Of a stretch of DNA of 64,000 nt, positions 6,173 through 13,729 are shown one piece after another (position 1 is the first letter of the stretch; each line of letters opens with the position of its first letter). The stretch is from Micromonospora pallida (GTDB lineage: Bacteria; Actinomycetota; Actinomycetes; Mycobacteriales; Micromonosporaceae), in the NCBI RefSeq assembly GCF_900090325.1, contig NZ_FMHW01000002.1, forward strand, positions 6,511,001 through 6,575,000, read 5' to 3'. Made by a program: the position numbers and the translations under genes. The notes beneath the pieces are model-generated. The model did no database searches and had not been told where the DNA came from. It saw only the letters and a program-made list of their open reading frames with translations.

Positions 6173-6204
6173 CCCCGGCCGGCCCGTGACGGCGCCGGCC
6201 GGGG
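6173..6204 (-). other. strong hairpin at array entry
   Basis: Eleven-base perfect stem CCCCGGCCGGC/GCCGGCCGGGG with a ten-base loop, between the right inverted repeat and the first array tRNA. Confidence 0.55.
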
Positions 6205-6213
6205 TACGGATAA

Positions 6214-6236
6214 ATGCCATCCACTGTGGAGTTGAG
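6214..6236 (-). repeat. right inverted repeat of tRNA array
   Basis: Reverse complement of 3114-3136 with one mismatch; shared core ATGCCATCCACTGTGG. It separates tRNA-Trp (outside) from the array (inside). Confidence 0.85.
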
Positions 6237-6273
6237 AATTAGCGACGCCGCCGGCCGAAGCCGTGGCGAAAAG

Positions 6274-6346
6274 CAGGGGCGACAGGACTCGAACCTGCAA
6301 CCTTCGGTTTTGGAGACCGGTGCTCTACCCGTTGAGCTACGCCCCT
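6274..6346 (-). tRNA. tRNA-Trp(CCA)
   Basis: 73 nt, perfect acceptor AGGGGCG/CGCCCCT, loop CTCCAAA, G73, standard D arm. It has none of the oddities of the array and lies outside its inverted repeat. It is directly downstream of a Trp-rich leader ORF and terminator. Confidence 0.93.
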
Positions 6347-6368
6347 GTGAAATTGTTGCCGGGTAACG

Positions 6369-6406
6369 AAAAAGCCGCCCGTTCCCCTGGCTGGGGTGGG
6401 CGGCTT
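6369..6406 (-). terminator. Rho-independent terminator upstream of tRNA-Trp
   Basis: Minus-strand hairpin AAGCCGCCC/GGGCGGCTT (nine pairs, with an inner CCCC/GGGG stem) followed by TTTTT. Rare textbook form for this genome. It sits 18 bases after the stop of the 43-codon ORF and 22 bases before tRNA-Trp. Its 5' arm can instead pair with the Trp-codon region at 6432-6442 (11 pairs, one bulge). Confidence 0.8.
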
Positions 6407-6423
6407 CGCAGCTTGCGCTGGCG

Positions 6424-6555
6424 CTACTCGCGCCGCCACCCCGGCTTCCAGTTCCATTCGCTCGCCGGCAGGTCATGGGCTCGCCCGATCGAGGGCAGCA
6501 CGACACCGCCGCGCGGCATACACCGCGTGGTTTCGGTGGAGGCGTACTGCAACAC
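6424..6555 (-). CDS. 43-residue Trp-rich leader-peptide-like ORF
   Basis: GTG start with AAGGAG six bases upstream. The peptide ends [16 protein letters not shown], with Trp at positions 34, 36 and 40 of 43. It is followed by a stop, a terminator hairpin and then tRNA-Trp. Layout and Trp codons resemble transcription-attenuation leader peptides; a role in sensing charged tRNA-Trp is inference. It could also be an independent small protein. No known family was recognised. Confidence 0.55.
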   Translation of the reverse strand: MLQYASTETTRCMPRGGVVLPSIGRAHDLPASEWNWKPGWRRE

Positions 6556-6759
6556 GGGGAGCTCCTTGGGTTTGGGCCGGTCTTGCCTTGCTCATTAAAG
6601 GTAAGGGCGGGCGTGCACCGCTGGCAATGGATATTTCCAAGACCCATTCATGTGTGCCCCGGCCGCCGCGTTGACCGACTGGCGCGGCTGGTCCGGCACC
6701 CACCCTCGATGACCTGCGATCATCTGCGGGCCGGGGGCGGGCGCGGCAGGATGGAACGC
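6556..6759. other. divergent intergenic region, leader ORF / fumC
   Basis: No gene seen. It should hold promoters for both directions. The segment around 6585-6655 is AT-richer than the surroundings (minus-strand TTTAAT, TTGGAA). Confidence 0.4.
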
Positions 6760-8160
6760 GTGACGAATCCAGAGACAGCGGGCTACCGGATTGAACGCGA
6801 CTCGATGGGTGAGGTGGAGGTGCCCGCCGACGCGCTGTGGCGGGCGCAGACCCAGCGTGCCGTGCAGAACTTCCCGATCTCGGGTCGGGGCATCGAGTCC
6901 GCCCAGATTCGCGCGTTGGCCCAGATCAAGGGCGCGGCGGCCCAGGTCAACGCCGAGTTGGGTGTGCTCGATCCCGAGGTGGCCGCCGCGATCGCGACCG
7001 CTGCCGCGCACGTTGCCGACGGCGGTTACGACGACCAGTTCCCGGTCGACGTTTTCCAGACCGGCTCGGGCACGTCGTCCAACATGAACACCAACGAGGT
7101 GATCGCCACCCTGGCCGGCCGTGAGCTGGGCCGGGGCGTGCACCCGAACGACGACGTCAACGCCTCGCAGTCCAGCAACGACGTCTTCCCGTCCTCGATC
7201 CACCTGGCCGCCACCCAGGCGGTCGCGCACGACCTGCTGCCCGCGCTGATCCATCTGGCCGAGGCGCTGGAGGCCAAGGCCGCCGAGTTCGAGACCGTGG
7301 TCAAGGCCGGACGGACCCACCTGATGGATGCCACGCCGGTCACCCTGGGCCAGGAGTTCGGCGGGTACGCCGCGCAGATCCGGTACGGCGTCGAGCGGTT
7401 GGAGGCGGCCCTGCCTCGGCTGGCCGAACTGCCGCTGGGTGGCACCGCCGTGGGCACCGGCATCAACACCCCGCTCGGCTTCGCCGGCCGGGTGATCGAG
7501 AAGCTGCGCGAGTCGACCGGCCTGCCGGTGACCGAGGCCCGCAACCACTTCGAGGCGCAGGGTGCGCGGGACGCGCTGGTGGAGACGTCCGGTCAGCTCC
7601 GTACCGTCGCGGTCGGCTTCTACAAGATCGCGAACGACGTACGGTGGATGGGCTCCGGTCCCCGCGCCGGCCTGCGTGAGCTGCGCATCCCCGACCTCCA
7701 GCCCGGCTCGTCGATCATGCCCGGCAAGGTGAACCCGGTGGTCGCCGAGGCGGTCCGGCAGGTCTGTGCCCAGGTGATCGGCAACGACGCCACGGTCGCC
7801 TTCGCTGGCTCCCAGGGCGACTTCGAGCTGAACGTGATGCTCCCGGTGATGGCCCGCAACCTGCTGGAGTCGATCCGGCTGCTGGCCGCGTCGAGCCGCC
7901 TCTTCGCCGACCGCTGTGTGGCCGGCCTCGCCGCGAACGCCGACGTCTGTCTGGCGTACGCGGAGGGCTCGCCGTCGATCGTCACCCCGCTCAACCGCTA
8001 CCTCGGCTACGACGAGGCCGCCTCGATCGCCAAGGAGGCGCTGGCCAAGGAGATCTCCATCCGTGAGGTGGTGCTCGCCCGGGGCCACGTGGACAGCGGC
8101 AAGCTCAACGCCGACCAGCTCGACGAGGCGTTGGACGTGCTCAGGATGACCCATCCCTGA
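6760..8160 (+). CDS. fumC: class II fumarate hydratase
   Basis: 466 residues. It interconverts fumarate and malate in the TCA cycle. The superfamily signature [11 protein letters not shown] lies near residue 318, with [13 protein letters not shown] and S-N-D-V-F-P-S earlier and T-H-L-M-D-A-T-P supplying the active-site region. Length is normal for class II (no Fe-S cluster). GTG at 6760 is preferred because AGGA lies eight bases upstream; an ATG three codons earlier is possible. Single gene, divergent from the tRNA-Trp leader region. Confidence 0.95.
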   Translation: MTNPETAGYRIERDSMGEVEVPADALWRAQTQRAVQNFPISGRGIESAQIRALAQIKGAAAQVNAELGVLDPEVAAAIATAAAHVADGGYDDQFPVDVFQTGSGTSSNMNTNEVIATLAGRELGRGVHPNDDVNASQSSNDVFPSSIHLAATQAVAHDLLPALIHLAEALEAKAAEFETVVKAGRTHLMDATPVTLGQEFGGYAAQIRYGVERLEAALPRLAELPLGGTAVGTGINTPLGFAGRVIEKLRESTGLPVTEARNHFEAQGARDALVETSGQLRTVAVGFYKIANDVRWMGSGPRAGLRELRIPDLQPGSSIMPGKVNPVVAEAVRQVCAQVIGNDATVAFAGSQGDFELNVMLPVMARNLLESIRLLAASSRLFADRCVAGLAANADVCLAYAEGSPSIVTPLNRYLGYDEAASIAKEALAKEISIREVVLARGHVDSGKLNADQLDEALDVLRMTHP

Positions 8161-8229
8161 TCCGCGCCCAGCCGAGGAACCGGGCGAAGATCGCCGCCGG
8201 ATCGGGGCCGTCGTCCGGATCGGCCGGCG

Positions 8230-8334
8230 GATCTGTCGCTGCTGCAACGGATCTGGGAGGCTACCCTCGGCGAGGCGTTGCCCCCGCAGGAGTCCATCGA
8301 GCTGATGAGGGAAGTGGCGGAGTCATGGACCTGA
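8230..8334 (+). pseudogene. remnant of a regulator upstream of DUF397 gene (tentative)
   Basis: An open frame without a start encodes DLSLLQRIWEATLGEALPPQ and ends in a TGA overlapping the DUF397 start. It reads like a real C-terminus, and DUF397 genes usually follow an HTH regulator, but no regulator domain remains. It may be a truncated partner or chance. Confidence 0.25.
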
Positions 8335-8507
8335 CCGGCGCCCACTGGCGCAAGAGCAGCCGCAGCGGGCAGAACGACATGTGCGTCGAGGTGGCGACGA
8401 ACCTGCCCGGCCTGGTCGGGGTGCGCGACAGCAAGGACCCGGCCGGCCCGGCGCTCACCTTCGACCCGTACGCCTGGCGGGTCTTCCTCGCGACGCTGCC
8501 GCGCTGA
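8325..8507 (+). CDS. DUF397 protein
   Basis: 60 residues with the family hallmarks W-R-K-S-S-R-S near the start, C-V-E-V-A in the middle, and V-R-D-S-K-D-P followed by an aromatic-rich end (W-R-V-F-L). DUF397 proteins normally pair with an XRE-type HTH regulator in actinobacterial, TA-like modules. Here no intact partner is adjacent (only the short remnant upstream), so it is an orphan. The next gene starts one base after its stop. Confidence 0.85.
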   Translation: MDLTGAHWRKSSRSGQNDMCVEVATNLPGLVGVRDSKDPAGPALTFDPYAWRVFLATLPR

Positions 8508-8508
8508 C

Positions 8509-8904
8509 GTGTCGGTGGTTCCCGACGGCGAGGTGCTGACCCGGCTCGACCGGGAGCGCAACGTCTGGTTCTGCACCCTTCGTCCCGACGGCCCGCCGCA
8601 CGTGACGCCGGTGTGGTTCGTCTACCTCGACGGCCGGTGGTGGATCTGCACCGCCGCCCGTAACCGCAAGGTCCGCAACGTGGCGGCCGACCCCCGGGTC
8701 TCACTGGCATTGGAGGACGGGCGGGCCCCGGTGGTCGCCGAGGGCACGGTGGCGATCCACCGCGAGTCCTTCCCCGCCGAGGTGGTGGCGGCCTTCCGGG
8801 CGAAGTACGGCTGGGACGTCACCGGCTCGGACGGGCCCGAGGGCGGCAATGTCCTGCTCCAGGTCACCGTCACCCGCTGGCTCCTCGCCGGTTCGGTCGA
8901 CTGA
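8509..8904 (+). CDS. PPOX-class flavin/F420-dependent oxidoreductase
   Basis: 131 residues with the split-barrel pattern of the pyridoxamine 5'-phosphate oxidase superfamily: V-W-F-C-T-L-R-P-D-G-P-P-H-V-T-P-V-W near residues 17-34 and the strand W-W-I-C-T-A-A-R-N-R-K-V-R-N forming the cofactor pocket. Many actinobacterial members use F420. Substrate unknown. The GTG start is one base after the DUF397 stop, so it is probably cotranscribed. Confidence 0.85.
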   Translation: MSVVPDGEVLTRLDRERNVWFCTLRPDGPPHVTPVWFVYLDGRWWICTAARNRKVRNVAADPRVSLALEDGRAPVVAEGTVAIHRESFPAEVVAAFRAKYGWDVTGSDGPEGGNVLLQVTVTRWLLAGSVD

Positions 8905-9042
8905 CCGACCCGGCACGCGCCGGACGGCCGGACAGCGGCCCCGGCAGTCCGGCGGCCCAGTGGGCGGCGACGCGGGGCCTCGGCGGTGCGGAGCCTCGGA
9001 AACGTGTGGCCGGTCGGCTGGCGACCCGGCACGATGCCGGGC

Positions 9043-9729
9043 ATGACCGACGACCCGGAGCCGGGCGGGACATTGCTGGAGACCGAGCGTCTCCGGCTGC
9101 GCCGGTTCACCTTGGCCGACCTTGATCACCTCGTCGCGCTGGACAGCGACCCGGAGGTGATGCGTTACCTCACCGGCGGCCGGCCCACCCCGCTGCCGGT
9201 GGTGCGCGACCAGGTGCTGCCCCGGCTGCTCGGCGAGTACGACCGCTGGCCCGGCCTCGGTCGTTGGGCGGCGACCGACCGCACCGACGGCACCTTCCTC
9301 GGCTGGTTCGCCCTCGACCCACCCGCCGACCCATCCCCGGAGCCGGCAGCCGACCCAGCCGCCGATTCGGCCACCGACCCATCTACGGATCCGGCCCCCG
9401 ACCCACCCGCCGATCCGGCCGCCGGCCGCCCGCAGACCGAGCTGGGCCGCCACCTCACGCAGGCCGAACTGGGCTACCGGCTCCGGCGTTCGGTGTGGGG
9501 CCGGGGGCTTGCCACCGAGGGATCCCGAGCTCTCGTCCACTATGCCTTCAGACATCTTGGGCTCCGGCGGGTCTGGGCGCAGACCATGGCCGTCAACCTG
9601 CGGTCCCGGCGGGTCATGGAAAAAGCGGGCCTACGGTACGTCCGCACTTTCCACCTCACCTGGGACGACCCCATTCCGGGCTCCAAGCACGGAGAGGTCG
9701 AGTACGAGATTCTCCGCTCCGAGTGTTAG
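9043..9729 (+). CDS. GNAT acetyltransferase (RimJ/RimL type) with DP-repeat insert
   Basis: 228 residues. The N-terminus ETERLRLRRFTLADLDHLVA and the C-terminal core (W-G-R-G-L-A-T-E-G acetyl-CoA loop, then R-V-M-E-K-A-G-L-R) mark the ribosomal-protein-type GNAT family. Between them, about residues 88-125 form a low-complexity linker of Asp-Pro/Ala repeats (PADPAAD, TDPSTDPAPDPP) encoded by a local repeat. The insert falls between strands of the fold and is probably tolerated as a loop. Substrate unknown. Confidence 0.85.
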   Translation: MTDDPEPGGTLLETERLRLRRFTLADLDHLVALDSDPEVMRYLTGGRPTPLPVVRDQVLPRLLGEYDRWPGLGRWAATDRTDGTFLGWFALDPPADPSPEPAADPAADSATDPSTDPAPDPPADPAAGRPQTELGRHLTQAELGYRLRRSVWGRGLATEGSRALVHYAFRHLGLRRVWAQTMAVNLRSRRVMEKAGLRYVRTFHLTWDDPIPGSKHGEVEYEILRSEC

Positions 9730-9774
9730 GAAGGTGTTCTGTCCGAAAAGGATCGACAGCGGGGGGCTCCTTCC

Positions 9775-10464
9775 ATGGTGAGTGTGGTCGTGTTCGACGC
9801 GGACGAGACGCTGCTAAATCTGCGGCCGGCGGTGACCAGCAGTCTGTTGGCCGTACTGGCGGAGATGCGGCGGCTGAGCCCGGCGGCGGCCGCGCTTTCG
9901 CTCGCGGACCTGGAGGCGGACTGCGCGGCGGTCTGGGCCGCGGACTGCACCCTGCCGGTGGAGGTGATCCGCCGGCTCGGGTTGGTCCGGTCGCTGGCGC
10001 GGGTCGGTCTGGACGCCGAGATCGACCGCGTCCTCGACCTGTTCTTCGCCCACCGGTTCGCCCTGACCAGGCCGTTCCCGGACGTGCTCCCGGCGCTGGC
10101 CGACCTGCGCCGGCACTTCGTGCTCGGCTACGCCACAAACGGCAACAGCCGGACCGAACGCTGCGGCCTCGCCGGGGAGTTCACCTTCGAGTTGTACGCC
10201 CACGAGAACGGGCTGCCGAAGAAACCCGCACCCGAGTTCTATGCGGTGGTGGTGGCGGCGGCCGGCGTTCCCGCCTCGGAGGTGCTCTACGTCGGGGACA
10301 ACCTCGACCACGACGTGGTGGCGGCGCAGGCGGCGGGCCTGCGTACGGTCTGGGTGAACCGGACTGGAGCACAGTGCCGGGCCGATGTGCAACCGGACGC
10401 CGAGGTATCCACTTTGGCCGAACTGCTCGGCGTCATCGACCGGTCGGTGCGACAACCCCTGTGA
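9775..10464 (+). CDS. HAD-family hydrolase
   Basis: 229 residues. Motif I V-V-F-D-A-D-E-T-L near the N-terminus provides the nucleophilic Asp; T-N-G-N-S is motif II; the Lys of G-L-P-K-K-P-A-P-E-F is motif III; Y-V-G-D-N-L-D-H-D is motif IV. The helical insert after motif I marks subfamily I (phosphoglycolate phosphatase or haloacid dehalogenase-like). Likely a small-molecule phosphatase. No operon partner. Confidence 0.9.
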   Translation: MVSVVVFDADETLLNLRPAVTSSLLAVLAEMRRLSPAAAALSLADLEADCAAVWAADCTLPVEVIRRLGLVRSLARVGLDAEIDRVLDLFFAHRFALTRPFPDVLPALADLRRHFVLGYATNGNSRTERCGLAGEFTFELYAHENGLPKKPAPEFYAVVVAAAGVPASEVLYVGDNLDHDVVAAQAAGLRTVWVNRTGAQCRADVQPDAEVSTLAELLGVIDRSVRQPL

Positions 10465-10549
10465 TCGCCCGTCAACTGCTGTTTGCTCTGGCGAAACCGG
10501 CGACGATGCGGTCTGATGTCTGCCACGTCCCTCAACGAGAGGATCTGAT

Positions 10550-12250
10550 GTGGTGAGCAAGCGCTTCACCGCCGGTGCCGTCGCTACCGCAACGGCGCTG
10601 GCACTCACGGTGACCGGCGCGGTCAGCCCGGCCAGCGCCGAGCAGACCGTCGCCAGTACGTTCACCGTCGTCGCGGAGGAGGGTGTCTCTGCCGACGCCG
10701 CGGTCGCCGCCATCCGGGCTGCCGGTGGCACGGTGGTCTCCCGTACCGACGCGGTCGGTATCTTCCAGGTCACCAGCGACCGGGCCGACTTCGCCTCCCG
10801 GGCCACCGCCGCCGGTGCCCTGCTCGGTGTGGCGCAGCAGAAGGCCATCGGCCGCAAGCCCAAGCTGGACCGGGTCGAGCAGGAGCACCTGCTGGCCGCG
10901 GCGAAGAAGGCGGCGAAGGGCACCGCGAAGAAGAAGCCCGGGACCGGGATGGACCCGCTCGACGACAAGCTCTGGGGCCTGGAGATGATCCGGGCCGACA
11001 AGTCCCGGATGTTCGAGCCCGGTGACCGGCGGGTGAAGGTCGGTGTCCTGGACACCGGTGTCGATGCCAGCAACCCCGACATCGCGCCCAACTTCGACTG
11101 GTCGCTGTCGCGCAACTTCGCCCCTGACCTGGTGGACGTCGACGGCCCGTGCGAGGTGGCGAGCTGCCTCGACCCGGTGGGAACCGACGACAACGGGCAC
11201 GGCACCCACGTCGCCGGCACGATCGGCGCGGCGGCCAACGGCTTCGGCGTCTCCGGCGTCGCCCCGAACGTGACCCTGGTGGAGCTCAAGGGTGGTCAGG
11301 ACTCGGGGTACTTCTTCCTCGGGCCGGTGGTCAACTCGCTGATGCACGCGGCGGACAACGGTCTCGACGTGGTCAACATGTCGTTCTACGTCGACCCGTG
11401 GCTCTACAACTGCACCGCCAACCCGGCCGACTCGCCGGAGGCGCAGGCCGAGCAGCGGGCCACCATCGCGGCGATGCAGCGGACCCTGACCTACGCGCAC
11501 CGCAAGGGCGTCACCCTGGTCGGTGCGCTCGGCAACAACAACGAGGACCTCGGCGCTCCGCGCACCGACGTGGGCAGCCCGAACTACGGTCCGGTCGCGC
11601 CGTACCCGCGGCCGATCGACAACGGGAGCTGCTGGGACCTGCCGGCCGAGGGCCCGCACGTGATCGGTGTGTCGTCGCTCGGCCCGTCGTACAAGAAGTC
11701 GGACTTCTCGAACTGGGGCACCGAGCAGATCTCCGTCGCCGCGCCGGGTGGCTGGTTCCGGGACGGCTTCGGTACGGACTCGTTCCGTACCGACGCCAAC
11801 ATGATCCTGTCGGCGTACCCGAAGCACGTGCTCCAGGAGGAGGGCTCTGTCGACGCGGACGGCAACATCGTCCCCGGTGCCGAGACCTTCGTCTTCAAGG
11901 AGTGCAAGACCAACGGTGAGTGCGGCTACTACACCTACCTCCAGGGCACCTCGATGGCCGCGCCGCACGCCGCCGGGGTCACCGCGCTGATCGTCAGCAA
12001 GTTCGGCAAGCAGGACCGTCACGGCGGCTTCGGCCTGGACCCGGCCCTGGTCGAGCAGCACCTCTACCGTACGGCCGCCGAGCGGGCCTGCCCGGAGCCG
12101 CGGCTCCAGCAGTACCGCAACGAGGGCCGGGACGCGACCTACGACGCGTACTGCGCCGGTGGGACCAACTTCAACGGCTTCTATGGCTACGGCATTGTCG
12201 ACGCCTACGCCGCCGTGAAGACCCCGCTCAAGTCGAACGCCCGTCCGTAG
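10550..12250 (+). CDS. secreted subtilisin-like (S8) serine protease
   Basis: About 566 residues. The signal peptide ends near residue 31 (AVSPASA). A prodomain-like region of about 100 residues follows, then a Lys/Ala-rich linker. The triad is clear: Asp in V-G-V-L-D-T-G-V-D (about residue 167), His in N-G-H-G-T-H-V-A-G-T (about 218), Ser in G-T-S-M-A-A-P-H (about 468), plus the oxyanion Asn in G-A-L-G-N-N-N. Start GTG at 10550 (a second GTG at 10553), with GAGAGGA upstream. No C-terminal domain or anchor, so it is probably released extracellularly. Confidence 0.93.
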   Translation: MVSKRFTAGAVATATALALTVTGAVSPASAEQTVASTFTVVAEEGVSADAAVAAIRAAGGTVVSRTDAVGIFQVTSDRADFASRATAAGALLGVAQQKAIGRKPKLDRVEQEHLLAAAKKAAKGTAKKKPGTGMDPLDDKLWGLEMIRADKSRMFEPGDRRVKVGVLDTGVDASNPDIAPNFDWSLSRNFAPDLVDVDGPCEVASCLDPVGTDDNGHGTHVAGTIGAAANGFGVSGVAPNVTLVELKGGQDSGYFFLGPVVNSLMHAADNGLDVVNMSFYVDPWLYNCTANPADSPEAQAEQRATIAAMQRTLTYAHRKGVTLVGALGNNNEDLGAPRTDVGSPNYGPVAPYPRPIDNGSCWDLPAEGPHVIGVSSLGPSYKKSDFSNWGTEQISVAAPGGWFRDGFGTDSFRTDANMILSAYPKHVLQEEGSVDADGNIVPGAETFVFKECKTNGECGYYTYLQGTSMAAPHAAGVTALIVSKFGKQDRHGGFGLDPALVEQHLYRTAAERACPEPRLQQYRNEGRDATYDAYCAGGTNFNGFYGYGIVDAYAAVKTPLKSNARP

Positions 12251-12303
12251 GACCCATCCCCGATCGGCTAGCTGACCGGCCTTCTGCTCAGCTCGCTATT
12301 GGT

Positions 12304-12344
12304 CGAAGCTGCGGCATCCGGCTCACCCGGATGCCGCAGCTTCG
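12304..12344 (+). terminator. long perfect hairpin after protease gene
   Basis: Eighteen-base perfect inverted repeat starting CGAAGCTGCGGCATCCGG with a five-base loop, about 55 bases after the protease stop. No T tract. The following 150 bases are an imperfect GGCTCAYCCC-type repeat without a gene. Confidence 0.75.
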
Positions 12345-12502
12345 CCGCTCTGGGCTCGCATCCTCCCGTCGGGCTCGCCCCCTGTTGTGAGCTCACCCCT
12401 GCCGTGGGGCTCATCCCTCCCATGGCGCTCGCTCCCTGTCATGGCGCTCGCTCGTTCTCCTGGCACTCATCCCCTGCCGTGGAGTTCGTCCCCTTTCCTG
12501 GC

Positions 12503-13486
12503 TCACCCCCGCCAGCCACGGGCGGCCAGCGCGGTGCGGATCTCCCGTAGCACCGCCGGAAAATCGTGGCGTAGCCGCCGACCGGTCACGTGCAACACCA
12601 GCCAGCCAGCGTTGACGAGCTGGTTGAGCCGGCGACGATCGCGGTGCAACTGCTCCGGGTCGGCGTGCCACTGGCCGTCGTACTCGACCGCGACCCGGAA
12701 CTCCGGCCAGGCCAGATCCGGATGCAGGACCAGCCCGGAGGACACCCGGACCGGATGCTGGGTCACCGGGCGGGGCAGCCCGGCCAGCACCAGCCGGACC
12801 CGCAGGTGCGACTCGGGCGGCGACTGCGCCCCCGGATCGACCAGGTCGAATACGTGCGTCGCCCGTCTGCCGCCCGGGCGACAGCGGAGCCGCCCGGCAA
12901 GGTCGACGAGCGCCGCCCGCGTGATCAGACCCAGTGCCAGCATCGTGTCCACGATCCCGACCGCGCGGACGAGGTCGAGCCACGCCGCCGTCTCCCACGC
13001 CGCCCACTCCGGCCGGCTCCTTGGCACCACCCCGATCCCCGCTGCCACCGGCGCTCTGAACCGCTCGTCGGCCGATCCCGTCCCCGCTGCCGCTTTCGCT
13101 CCCCGCCCGTCGGTGGATCCCGTCCCCGTCAGCTCCGTTGCCAGGCCGGTCGTATGCACCTGGATGCCCTTCCTCGACTCCATGCGCGTTGGATGCAGGG
13201 TCAGCACGTGCACGTCGCTCTCGAAGGTCGCCGCGTGCTCGACACCGTGCAGGTAGGCGGCGGACGGCCCGGCGATCATCGCTCCTGCCGGCAGAAACAG
13301 CGCAGCGGCCCGGCAGGTCAGACCGTGATCCCGCGGCAACCTGGCGTCGGCGTAGACGTCGTGACCCAGCCGCATCCACGCTCGACTGCGGAGCTGGTGC
13401 CGGGTGAGCAGACCTCGGCGGACGGTGTCCGAACCGCGGAAGATCTGCCAGGCGAGAGCTTCGGGTCGGTGCGGTGAGGGCGACAC
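12503..13486 (-). CDS. DUF559 / Vsr-like endonuclease-domain protein
   Basis: 327 residues. The N-terminus (F-R-G-S-D-T-V-R-R-G-L-L-T) resembles the winged-helix domain seen before AbiEi/DUF559 folds. The C-terminal third has the Vsr/PD-(D/E)xK-like core: H-P-D-L-A-W-P-E-F-R-V-A-V-E-Y-D-G followed by W-H-A and R-D-R-R-R-L-N-Q-L-V-N-A-G-W. Acidic residues in P-D-L and E-Y-D are likely metal ligands. These genes are common as singletons in actinobacteria; substrate and function are unknown. The middle (about 120-150) is a low-complexity insert. The GTG start lacks a strong ribosome site. Confidence 0.8.
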   Translation of the reverse strand: MSPSPHRPEALAWQIFRGSDTVRRGLLTRHQLRSRAWMRLGHDVYADARLPRDHGLTCRAAALFLPAGAMIAGPSAAYLHGVEHAATFESDVHVLTLHPTRMESRKGIQVHTTGLATELTGTGSTDGRGAKAAAGTGSADERFRAPVAAGIGVVPRSRPEWAAWETAAWLDLVRAVGIVDTMLALGLITRAALVDLAGRLRCRPGGRRATHVFDLVDPGAQSPPESHLRVRLVLAGLPRPVTQHPVRVSSGLVLHPDLAWPEFRVAVEYDGQWHADPEQLHRDRRRLNQLVNAGWLVLHVTGRRLRHDFPAVLREIRTALAARGWRG

Positions 13487-13729
13487 ACCGGCAGCGTGCT
13501 CCTGATGTCCGACCCCGGTAACCCCCTGTGGACAACCGCCGCACCTTGATCAACCTCCCCCTGTGGACAGCACTCCGTGCCCCCGCTCGGTGTGGTAGGA
13601 GACCGGCGCCGGGCCAGGACCAATCTCCATATTGGCGATGTGGGGGTGACCGCTGGACTGGGGACCGCCGTATTGGCGAAACGGAGTTGATCAAGTTGGG
13701 CCGGGTCGGGGCTGGGGGTCGGAGGGCGG
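13487..13729. other. intergenic region between DUF559 and IclR genes
   Basis: No gene. It contains short repeated motifs (CCCCCTGTGGACA twice; TATTGGCGA twice) of unknown meaning. Confidence 0.4.

Larger units (their letters stand above)
3114..6236 (-). mobile_element. inverted-repeat-bounded tRNA array with embedded HNH nuclease
   Basis: Thirty tRNA or tRNA-like genes (3139-6162) all run on the minus strand, mostly four to six bases apart, with one HNH endonuclease gene in the middle. The block is closed by a 23-bp inverted repeat with one mismatch (3114-3136 and 6214-6236). Anticodons cover 18 amino acids; Phe and Trp are absent. About a third of the genes encode CCA. Most spacers longer than 20 bases hold a hairpin. 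tRNA arrays are known in phages and in plasmids or integrative elements of actinobacteria. Mobility is inferred here; no integrase or transposase is present. Confidence 0.6.
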
